Assembly: GCF_001742305.1 (NCBI RefSeq)
Contig: NZ_MJAT01000039.1
Coordinates: 62,001 to 126,000, forward strand
Origin: Desulfuribacillus stibiiarsenatis
GTDB taxonomy: Bacteria; Bacillota; Bacilli; Desulfuribacillales; Desulfuribacillaceae
DNA: 64,000 nucleotides
Direction: 5' to 3'
In this document: positions 50,243 through 57,674 of the stretch, in pieces
Position numbering within the stretch: position 1 is the first letter of the stretch
Layout: each line of letters starts with the position of its first letter
Notes under the pieces: generated by a model
The model's database searches: none
Told to the model about the DNA's origin: nothing
Seen by the model: only the letters and a program-made list of their open reading frames with translations
Made by a program: the position numbers and the translations under genes

Positions 50243-51712
50243 TTAGTACACTAAGATGCGCGGCAAAATAATAAGTAATGTTGCAAGTAAAGAGGAAGCA
50301 AGTATACTGCGTGTGCGTATATATAACAAGCTCAAAATGACGGAACCAAAAGGTGCAATTAAGAATGATTGAATTAATACTTCTACAGAAGACATATGAT
50401 GCACGAATTGATTGGCAAACCAATTGGAAGCAGCAACGACACCAGCGGTGGCAATAATAGCAATTAATGTATTAGAATAGCGTTCAATCATATTTTGGAT
50501 TAAGCTTCTAAAGATTAACTCGCTAATTAATGCTTGAAAGATAAACGCAGCTGCAAACATAATTAAGAATTCATAGATGTTTCCGAACGAGAAACGGATT
50601 GGCACATTAAAGCTACCTAGCATCTGGAAGAAGAATCCTAGTGCAAGAGCTGAGCTGATTGAATGTCCCCAATGATGGAAGCTTAGACCAAGGAAATGTC
50701 GCTCAGGCCTATTTTTCGAGAAGCTAAACACAATTAATAAGTATAAACAAATCGTTATAATATAACGCCAGTGTTCATCTAACCGATTAGGATAAAGAAC
50801 AATTTGGCTGATAAAATAAAGACCCAGTACAATTCCCATCATCCACGGGGAATAATGAATCTGCTCATGGAGTTTTCGAAACCTTTTTGTTTCCTCTAAA
50901 TCAATTGTTAATAGCAGCACTACAATAATCGATGAAATCAACAATAGTGTTAATGTAATATAAGCATACACCAATAGAAATCGATGCGGGTAATCATCGG
51001 TAAGAAAAGGGTGTGTGATTTCTAGAAGTGATTGATTGTTTGTAATGTTCTTCAATGAAACCGTACGATTTTCATAATAGGCTAGATATTCCCCTTGCTC
51101 TGTATGAAGAAGTGCCATGGACACATTATCATTAGGCGTAAATACGCGCTGATATCCAAAGAGTCTAATATTCACATACAGATCAGTCTCCTTGGCGATT
51201 AAGCTATAGGCATGACTCCTCACAAGATTAAAGAAATCATGGCTCTCTTCAAAATTAAAGGCTGCTTGGTTAGCAGTATCTAAGATTTCGTTTTGGTTAC
51301 TAATTTCGATGGTGTTCGTACTTAGCAAAAGCATAGCAAATTTCTCTTCGTTCATAGGGATATATAATTCTTGTAGAACACCATGATCAGAAAAATCTGT
51401 TCCCTCGGGGCTCAAATCATAAGTACCACTACCAATGATACCAACCCCTCTAAGGTTCCCTAGGCGGGTATAAGCAGGGACGATGAATCCCCCTTGATGA
51501 AAGTTTGCTTGTAAATAATCAAAGGACGAGAGCGGTAAATCTGCAAAATAATACATCTCGTCGATGAATAAAGACTGGGGTTGCTCGCCGATGCTAGTAG
51601 GGAGATATAAAACCGCTGCTATGGCAGTCAATAATGTTAGCATTAAAACTACAATTAAAATCATGGACAAGAAAAAGGTGTTTTGAAACACTGCGAGTCT
51701 GCGATAGTTCAT
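50243..51712 (-). CDS. CPBP-family membrane protein with degenerate protease motifs
   Basis: About 489 residues. An N-terminal membrane helix (about 10-35) is followed by a large outside domain (about 40-215), then about eight helices. The C-terminal half has the CPBP/Abi layout (ALISELIFRSLIQNM, WFANQFVHH), but the EExxxR motif is SELIFR, so the first Glu is Ser, and the final His/Asn motif is not seen. It may be a non-catalytic relative. GGAGG before ATG 51712 sets the start. It is divergent from nadA. Confidence 0.68.
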   Translation of the reverse strand: MNYRRLAVFQNTFFLSMILIVVLMLTLLTAIAAVLYLPTSIGEQPQSLFIDEMYYFADLPLSSFDYLQANFHQGGFIVPAYTRLGNLRGVGIIGSGTYDLSPEGTDFSDHGVLQELYIPMNEEKFAMLLLSTNTIEISNQNEILDTANQAAFNFEESHDFFNLVRSHAYSLIAKETDLYVNIRLFGYQRVFTPNDNVSMALLHTEQGEYLAYYENRTVSLKNITNNQSLLEITHPFLTDDYPHRFLLVYAYITLTLLLISSIIVVLLLTIDLEETKRFRKLHEQIHYSPWMMGIVLGLYFISQIVLYPNRLDEHWRYIITICLYLLIVFSFSKNRPERHFLGLSFHHWGHSISSALALGFFFQMLGSFNVPIRFSFGNIYEFLIMFAAAFIFQALISELIFRSLIQNMIERYSNTLIAIIATAGVVAASNWFANQFVHHMSSVEVLIQSFLIAPFGSVILSLLYIRTRSILASSLLATLLIILPRILVY

Positions 51713-51749
51713 AAGTTCCTCCAATTTATCTCAGTAAAAATCCATCTGC

Positions 51750-51821
51750 TTATGATATAGTAGTGAAATATCATAATAATTCATGTATTATGGTTGTACA
51801 ACAATGTTCAACATGTAGTAT
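51750..51821 (+). promoter_or_regulatory. Candidate nadABC promoter and operator
   Basis: An exact inverted repeat TTATGATAT / ATATCATAA (51750-51758, 51768-51776) lies upstream. A second palindrome GTTGTACAAC (51793-51802) overlaps the -35 TTGTAC (51794-51799), which stands 16 bp from TAGTAT (51816-51821). Operator function is inference. Confidence 0.4.
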
Positions 51822-51863
51822 TCGACATATTTTTTACGAAATCCTGCACGGAGGTATGTTTGA

Positions 51864-52790
51864 ATGAATGAAACAGTGAATGCAATGAACTTGGACTTAA
51901 AGGAAAAGATTTTACAATTGAAAAAAGAAAGAAATGCAATCATTTTAGCTCACTATTATCAAAGAGCGGAGCTGCAAGAAGTTGCAGATTATATAGGAGA
52001 TTCATTTGGTCTTGCGAAACAGGCAGCGGAGACGGATGCAGATGTAATTCTATTCTGCGGAGTGCATTTTATGGGAGAAAGTGCAAAGATATTATCTCCT
52101 GACAAAATCGTGCTCATTCCTGATGAGCGAGCTGGTTGTCCAATGGCAGATATGGTCAATGCCGAAGGGTTGAAGGAGTTAAAGGCAAAGCATCCCAATG
52201 CGGAAGTGGTCGCGTATGTCAATACATCGGCAGCTGTGAAAGCTGAAACAGATATATGCTGCACTTCTTCAAACGCGGTAAAAGTGATTCAATCCGTCGA
52301 TGCAGAGGAAATCATTTGGGTGCCAGATCGGAATTTAGGTCATTATGTCAGCCAGTTTACAGACAAGAAGATGATAATCTGGGAAGGATATTGTAATACC
52401 CACGACAAAGTAACGGCAGCCGATGTAGAATCGATCAAAGCAAAGTATCCAGAAGCGCCGATTGTAGTCCATCCAGAATGTCGTCCAGAGGTTGTTGAAC
52501 TTGCAGACCATGTTGCGAGTACTGCTGGAATATTAAAGTATTGTCGCGAGTCCGATGCACAAGAGTTCATTATTGGAACAGAATGTGGCATTGAATATAT
52601 GTTGAAAAAAGAAAATCCAGATAAAAAGTTTCATTTTATCACAAACGTACTGGTATGCCCAAATATGAAGGTCAATAACTTAAAGAAGGCATATCGCGCG
52701 TTAGAAACGATGGAGCCACAAATCCAAGTCGACCAAGAGATTTCAAATAAAGCCCGACGCTCTTTAGAGCGCATGCTCGAGGTGCAATAA
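51864..52790 (+). CDS. nadA: Quinolinate synthase
   Basis: A 308-residue [4Fe-4S] enzyme that condenses iminoaspartate and dihydroxyacetone phosphate to quinolinate. Cluster cysteines are expected in FCGVHFMGESAKIL, in ICCTSSNAVKVI and in GTECGIEYML; AHYYQRAELQEVADYIGDS is the N-terminal signature. CGGAGG lies upstream of ATG 51864. nadB starts 1 bp after its stop. The cluster is oxygen sensitive, in line with an anaerobe. Confidence 0.95.
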   Translation: MNETVNAMNLDLKEKILQLKKERNAIILAHYYQRAELQEVADYIGDSFGLAKQAAETDADVILFCGVHFMGESAKILSPDKIVLIPDERAGCPMADMVNAEGLKELKAKHPNAEVVAYVNTSAAVKAETDICCTSSNAVKVIQSVDAEEIIWVPDRNLGHYVSQFTDKKMIIWEGYCNTHDKVTAADVESIKAKYPEAPIVVHPECRPEVVELADHVASTAGILKYCRESDAQEFIIGTECGIEYMLKKENPDKKFHFITNVLVCPNMKVNNLKKAYRALETMEPQIQVDQEISNKARRSLERMLEVQ

Positions 52791-52791
52791 C

Positions 52792-54408
52792 ATGCAATCA
52801 CGGTATCTAAGTAATGTTACACAAGATTTATCAATCGTCGATACTGGAGCCGTTGTGATTGGCTCCGGTATAGGTGGCCTGTTTGCTGCCCATTGTTTAA
52901 GCGAGCATAAAGACGTAGTGCTCGTAACGAAGCGTGCGATTGCTGAGAGTAATACAAATTATGCGCAAGGCGGAATTGCAGCCGCTATTTCAGAGAAGGA
53001 TTCTCCAGAATTACACCGTAAGGACACGTTATATGCGGGCGTAGACTTATGTGATGAACAAGCTGTGGAGATTCTAGTCAATGAAGGACCACAAAGAATT
53101 TTAGAACTCATAGAATTAGGTACCCGTTTTGACATGTTTGAAGGGGAATTAGCCCTCGCTAAAGAAGGTGCTCATAGTTGCAGGAGGATTTTGCGCGCCC
53201 GTGGTGATGCTACTGGTGCTGAAATCGTACGTGCTCTAGTAAAGGCAGTGCGCAAGAATCATAAAATTGAAAAACTAGAGAATCATTTCGCAATTGATGT
53301 CATTACGGAATCGAATCAAATTCGCGGAGTGCTGGTGCAAGATGATTGTGGGGAAGTAATTTTTTATCGCACGCCGATAGTAGTCTTAGCAACTGGTGGA
53401 ATCGGCCAACTATTTCGTTACACGACGAATCCAGATATTGCGACTGGTGATGGAGTGGCAATTGCTTATCGCGCGGGGGCGGTTATTTCAAACCTAGAAT
53501 TCTATCAATTTCATCCTACGGTATTAAGTTATCCTGGAGCCCCGAGATTCCTGATTTCCGAGGCAGTTCGCGGGGAAGGAGCATTACTTAGAAACATTCA
53601 CGGCGAGCGCTTTATGGTCGATCGGCATGAAATGGCTGAGCTTGCACCACGTGATGTGGTAGCTCGTTGTATCGTTGAAGAAATGGAACGAACGAAAGCT
53701 ACATACGTGTTTCTTGATATTACACATGAGAAATCAGATGAGTTATATGAAAGATTTCCTACGATATACGAAAAGTGTTTGCAATATGGGCTGGATATCA
53801 GTTCTGACTGGATTCCAGTAGCACCGGCTGCCCATTATGCCATGGGGGGCGTGCGCACCAACGAGTGGGGTGAAACAGAAGTAAGGGGATTGTTTGCTTG
53901 TGGGGAAGTGGCTTGTACGGGTGTGCATGGAGCGAATCGATTAGCGAGCAACTCGCTTTCTGAGGCTTTAGTGTATGCGAGACGTATTGCTACCAAAGCA
54001 AAAGATTTTATACAGGATGAAATGGGACACAGATACCCATACCAACTACCAAACTTAATTCAAAAACCTAACAGCAAGCTTCAATACATCAATGAGCGCC
54101 GACTGCGTCTACAGAAGTTAATGCTTCGTTATGTCGGGCTTAAACGCAACAAAGAAGGTTTATTACAAGCATTAGAGGATTTTAAGAAGTTCTCACCGAT
54201 GGAGGGATATGCTTATAGCCAAGTAAGTGAATTCGAATTTATGAATTTACTAACCTGTGCTACACTCATGACAATGGGTGCTTTAGCCCGGACAGAGAGT
54301 AGAGGGGCCCACTATCGACTGGATTATCCACAGACGGAAAACTCGTGGCAAAAAGTAGTATCTATACATAAAGAACGAGGTGTGACTATCGATGATATCA
54401 ATTTCTAA
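52792..54408 (+). CDS. nadB: L-aspartate oxidase
   Basis: A 538-residue flavoprotein oxidising L-aspartate to iminoaspartate for nadA. The FAD-binding VVIGSGIGGLFAAHCL (about residues 21-36), NYAQGGIAAA, GLFACGEVACTGVHGANRLASNSLSEAL and HYAMGGVRT are seen. In anaerobes fumarate rather than oxygen is the likely electron acceptor, by family. It overlaps nadC by 17 bp. Fused C-terminal helical domain present. Confidence 0.95.
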   Translation: MQSRYLSNVTQDLSIVDTGAVVIGSGIGGLFAAHCLSEHKDVVLVTKRAIAESNTNYAQGGIAAAISEKDSPELHRKDTLYAGVDLCDEQAVEILVNEGPQRILELIELGTRFDMFEGELALAKEGAHSCRRILRARGDATGAEIVRALVKAVRKNHKIEKLENHFAIDVITESNQIRGVLVQDDCGEVIFYRTPIVVLATGGIGQLFRYTTNPDIATGDGVAIAYRAGAVISNLEFYQFHPTVLSYPGAPRFLISEAVRGEGALLRNIHGERFMVDRHEMAELAPRDVVARCIVEEMERTKATYVFLDITHEKSDELYERFPTIYEKCLQYGLDISSDWIPVAPAAHYAMGGVRTNEWGETEVRGLFACGEVACTGVHGANRLASNSLSEALVYARRIATKAKDFIQDEMGHRYPYQLPNLIQKPNSKLQYINERRLRLQKLMLRYVGLKRNKEGLLQALEDFKKFSPMEGYAYSQVSEFEFMNLLTCATLMTMGALARTESRGAHYRLDYPQTENSWQKVVSIHKERGVTIDDINF

Positions 54409-55234
54409 ACTAATTGAATTGGCTTTGGAGGAAGATGTCTTCTCCGGTGATATCACGTCACTAACAACAGTTCCAGCAGATGCTTATGGCCAGGGCATGG
54501 TTCACATGAAAGCAGATGGAGTTATCTCTGGAGTTGAGGTAGCACGAGAGGTATTTCGACAAATCGATGAGCGAATACAATTTACCCATTTAGTAATGGA
54601 TGGAGATATTGTAACCAAAGGACAGACAATTATTACCTTAGAAGGTCCATTGCGCTCGATTTTGACAGGGGAACGGGTTGCGCTGAATTTCATGCAGCGG
54701 ATGTCAGGGATTGCGACGAAAACACATACGGTTACATCACTGATTCAAGAATTCCCAACGAGGGTGGTAGATACTAGAAAAACAACGCCTCTGTTACGGA
54801 TTTTGGAAAAGCAGGCTGTACGAGACGGCGGAGGTAAAAACCACCGCTTTGGATTGTATGATGCGGTTATGATTAAAGATAATCACATCAAAGCTGCTGG
54901 AGGAATAACGAAGGCTGTGCGGGCAGCCCGTCAAGGGATTCCTCACACGATGAAGATAGAAGTAGAAGTTGAGAATTTCGACCAATTGCGCGAGGCCATT
55001 GAGTCTAAGTGCGATATAATTATGCTAGATAACATGAGTCCATCCGATATGAAGTTAGCTGTCGATAGGATTGCTGGCCGCGCTCTTACAGAGGCTTCTG
55101 GTGGAATTACGGAACATAATATCATAGAAGTTGCGCAAGCAGGTGTCGATATTATCTCTTTAGGAAGCCTGACTCATACCATTGAAAGCTTAGATATTAG
55201 TCTGGACCTATTTGAAAAGAAGAACCAAGAATAA
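54392..55234 (+). CDS. nadC: Nicotinate-nucleotide pyrophosphorylase (carboxylating)
   Basis: A 280-residue enzyme converting quinolinate and PRPP to nicotinate mononucleotide. GERVALNFMQRMSGIAT, VDTRKTTPLLRILEKQAVRDGGGKNHRFGL, MIKDNHI and the C-terminal EASGGI...GVDIISLGSLTH are diagnostic. Third gene of a compact nadABC operon. coaX follows with a short gap. Confidence 0.96.
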   Translation: MISISKLIELALEEDVFSGDITSLTTVPADAYGQGMVHMKADGVISGVEVAREVFRQIDERIQFTHLVMDGDIVTKGQTIITLEGPLRSILTGERVALNFMQRMSGIATKTHTVTSLIQEFPTRVVDTRKTTPLLRILEKQAVRDGGGKNHRFGLYDAVMIKDNHIKAAGGITKAVRAARQGIPHTMKIEVEVENFDQLREAIESKCDIIMLDNMSPSDMKLAVDRIAGRALTEASGGITEHNIIEVAQAGVDIISLGSLTHTIESLDISLDLFEKKNQE

Positions 55235-55255
55235 GCGAATAAAGTGGGTGAAGAA

Positions 55256-56035
55256 GTGCTACTCGTTATGGATGTTGGAAATACCAATATTGTGATTGGT
55301 GTCTATGAAGGTGAGTTTTTGAAATATCACTGGCGCATCGCTACGAATCGTGAGAAGACAGAAGATGAATATGGAATTACTGTGAGAAATTTATTTATCG
55401 ATCGAGGCGTTCAGATTAAGGAAATTGATGCTGTTATTATCTCCTCCGTGGTACCTCCTATTATGTTTGCTTTAGAACGGATGGTAGAGAACTATATAGG
55501 CCTAAAACCTCTCATTGTAGGTCCTGGGATTAAGACGGGATTGAATATCTGTATTGAGAACCCGCGCGAAGTGGGGGCTGACCGCATCGTCAACGCTGTT
55601 GCGGCTGTGCATGAATACGGCGCACCGCTAATTTTAGTAGATTTCGGTACGGCTACGACATTTTGTGCCATTGATTCCAAAGGTAGTTATTTAGGAGGTG
55701 CTATTGCTCCTGGAATTCGCATCTCTACGGAGGCTCTTTTTAACAAAGCAGCCAAACTGCCAAGAATCGAGCTTGTCCGTCCACCGAAGGTGATTGGCAA
55801 GAATACGGTTAATTCCATGCAGTCAGGAATCATTTACGGATATATAGGACAATTAGAAGGCATTGTAAAGCGGATGAAGCAAGAAATTGCCCAAGATGAT
55901 ATGAAAGTAGTAGCAACGGGCGGACTTGCAGAGCTCATCGCAACAGAATGCTCTTGCGTAGACGTGATTGATGAGTTTTTAACCTTGAAAGGGCTGCGCA
56001 TTTTGTATGAGCGAAACACCATAAAAGATAGTTAG
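55256..56035 (+). CDS. coaX: Type III pantothenate kinase
   Basis: A 259-residue ASKHA-fold kinase for the first step of CoA synthesis. [18 protein letters not shown] is at the very start, with [25 protein letters not shown] and [10 protein letters not shown] following. GTG 55256 gives the family's usual N-terminus and has GGGTG upstream; GTG 55244 is a four-residue longer alternative. In B. subtilis coaX lies between ftsH and hslO; here nad and hyp genes are spliced in on either side. Confidence 0.94.
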   Translation: MLLVMDVGNTNIVIGVYEGEFLKYHWRIATNREKTEDEYGITVRNLFIDRGVQIKEIDAVIISSVVPPIMFALERMVENYIGLKPLIVGPGIKTGLNICIENPREVGADRIVNAVAAVHEYGAPLILVDFGTATTFCAIDSKGSYLGGAIAPGIRISTEALFNKAAKLPRIELVRPPKVIGKNTVNSMQSGIIYGYIGQLEGIVKRMKQEIAQDDMKVVATGGLAELIATECSCVDVIDEFLTLKGLRILYERNTIKDS

Positions 56036-56044
56036 AATTAATAT

Positions 56045-56088
56045 AAAGAAACGTGATGAGAAATGCATAATTGCGTTTCTTTTTTTAT
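56045..56088 (+). terminator. Terminator after coaX
   Basis: Stem AAAGAAACG / CGTTTCTTT with a 20-nt loop, followed by T4-5. Confidence 0.75.
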
Positions 56089-56099
56089 GCTATATATCA

Positions 56100-56129
56100 T
56101 TGTTATCACTAGCCCACATTTGCTATACT
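56100..56129 (+). promoter_or_regulatory. Candidate promoter of the Rieske-like gene and hyp operon
   Basis: TTGTTA (56100-56105), 18 bp, TATACT (56124-56129) with an extended -10 TGC just before it. No Fnr- or Rex-like palindrome was recognised. Confidence 0.5.
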
Positions 56130-56170
56130 ATGGAAAAGACCTATAATTCACTAGGAGAAAGTGGGATATA

Positions 56171-56617
56171 ATGTCTGAATTCATTAAAATGAACCGACGC
56201 GATTGGATTAAGAGGGCGCTTACAAAGACCAAAGATGCCTCCTTGAAGACAACAATACAAGCCGCTGGAAGTTTCGCTGACTTATCCGAAACATTGAAAG
56301 AATATAAGTGGGAGACCTTGATTTCGAATCGCGACTTCACAGTATCGCCCAAACAATTAATGTTTCGTGGGAAGCTGTTATTTCTCGTACGTGTCGATGG
56401 GCAGGTAAAGGCACTCCATGGGATTTGTCCAGTAGATCAGCAATTAATATTTTGGCAAGGGCATACGCAACAATTTTTCTGTCCAAGCTGTAATCATAGA
56501 TATAATTCTTTAGGGAATAGTGTGCGCACAGATGATAGCGATGAAGAAAGGAAAGTTCATTTGCAGGCAATACCGGTACGTGTAGTTAACGAACAGATTC
56601 AACTCAAGATTGACTAG
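56171..56617 (+). CDS. Degenerate Rieske-like protein with Tat-like N-terminus
   Basis: A 148-residue protein. Residues about 48-147 follow the Rieske fold outline. The usual CxH...CPxH ligand pattern is altered: ALHGIC (81-86) keeps His 83 but has Ala at the first Cys position, and FCPSCNHRY (103-111) has Cys 107 where His is expected. A canonical [2Fe-2S] site is thus unlikely; Cys 86, 104, 107 and His 83, 109 could hold another metal. The N-terminus MNRRDWIKRAL looks like a twin-arginine motif but no hydrophobic core follows. AGGAG lies upstream. hypA follows after 51 bp. Confidence 0.6.
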   Translation: MSEFIKMNRRDWIKRALTKTKDASLKTTIQAAGSFADLSETLKEYKWETLISNRDFTVSPKQLMFRGKLLFLVRVDGQVKALHGICPVDQQLIFWQGHTQQFFCPSCNHRYNSLGNSVRTDDSDEERKVHLQAIPVRVVNEQIQLKID

Positions 56618-56668
56618 TAGCATAAGCATTTTTGTTTTTAATAGAGGAATATTCCAGGAGGGGAAACG

Positions 56669-57031
56669 ATGCACGAGTTGTCGGTCATGTCAGGGATTAT
56701 CGATGTCGTATCTAATAGTGCTAGAGAAAATGGGATAGAAAAAGTCAAAAAAGTTCGTTTAATCGTTGGGCAAATGTCGAATGCATTGCCAGATGCCCTA
56801 CAAATGGGCTTTGAAATGTTAAAAGAAACAGGACCTTTTACAGAGGATGCAGTACTTGAGATTGAGTTTATTAAGACGACTGTAAAATGCCTTGATTGCG
56901 AATACGAATATCATCCAGAGGAAGGATATATCTTCACTTGTCCTACATGTAAGAGTATCCGAACGGAAGTGATAGATGGGGAACAATTATATGTAGACTA
57001 TTATGAAGGGGATGAATCCCATGACAGTTAA
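56669..57031 (+). CDS. hypA: Hydrogenase nickel incorporation protein HypA
   Basis: A 120-residue metallochaperone. The N-terminal MHELSV holds the nickel-binding His 2; the zinc site is CLDCEYEYHPEEGYIFTCPTC (about residues 73-93). It delivers nickel with HypB to the [NiFe]-hydrogenase large subunit. AGGAGGGG lies upstream of ATG 56669. hypB starts 11 bp before its stop. Confidence 0.95.
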   Translation: MHELSVMSGIIDVVSNSARENGIEKVKKVRLIVGQMSNALPDALQMGFEMLKETGPFTEDAVLEIEFIKTTVKCLDCEYEYHPEEGYIFTCPTCKSIRTEVIDGEQLYVDYYEGDESHDS

Positions 57032-57674
57032 AATCGATGTGAAACAAAGCCCGATGGAGAAGAACAACGAGCAAGCGGCACTGAATAGAGAGCTATTAAA
57101 CCAAAAAGGCATCTTTGCCATCAATCTCATGAGTTCGCCTGGCTCTGGCAAAACGACTCTATTAGAAAAGTTGGCAGATATGCTAGGCAAAGAGCTTAAT
57201 ATAGGAATCATAGAGGGAGACCTTGCAACGGAGCGCGATGCTGACAGAATCCGTGCAAAAGGGATTCAATGCATTCAAATTAACACTAACGGTGGCTGCC
57301 ATATGGATTCGCATATGATTCGCAAAGTATTAGACCAATTCGATTTAGATCAAATGGATCTATTAATTATTGAGAATGTGGGAAATCTAGTATGTCCTTC
57401 CTCTTGGGATTTAGGAGAGCATAAGAAAGTTGTTGTACTTTCTGTAACGGAAGGCGCGGACAAGGTGGCGAAATATCCTACGATGTTCCGCAAAGCCGAT
57501 GCAGTGATCGTAAATAAAGTAGATTTAATTCCATATATCAAATTTGACATGCAAGTCGTTATCGATGACTTACAAGCAATTCGGCCAAATATCGAATTAT
57601 TCCAGGTTTCAGCTTCTACGGGAGAGAATATGGAGGAATGGTGTGCATGGCTGAAAGGGCATCTGCTGAAGTAG
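57021..57674 (+). CDS. hypB: Hydrogenase nickel incorporation GTPase HypB
   Basis: A 217-residue SIMIBI GTPase. Seen are the P-loop MSSPGSGKTTLLEKL (about residues 35-49), EGDLATERDADRI, NGGCHMDSHMI metal site, IENVGNLVCPSSWDLGE and NKVDLIPY (GTP base). It has no N-terminal CxxCGC or His-rich stretch, so it lacks the extra nickel store found in some HypB. ATG 57021 is favoured by AAGGGG upstream; two earlier in-frame ATGs add six residues. It overlaps hypA and hypF. Confidence 0.94.
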   Translation: MTVKIDVKQSPMEKNNEQAALNRELLNQKGIFAINLMSSPGSGKTTLLEKLADMLGKELNIGIIEGDLATERDADRIRAKGIQCIQINTNGGCHMDSHMIRKVLDQFDLDQMDLLIIENVGNLVCPSSWDLGEHKKVVVLSVTEGADKVAKYPTMFRKADAVIVNKVDLIPYIKFDMQVVIDDLQAIRPNIELFQVSASTGENMEEWCAWLKGHLLK

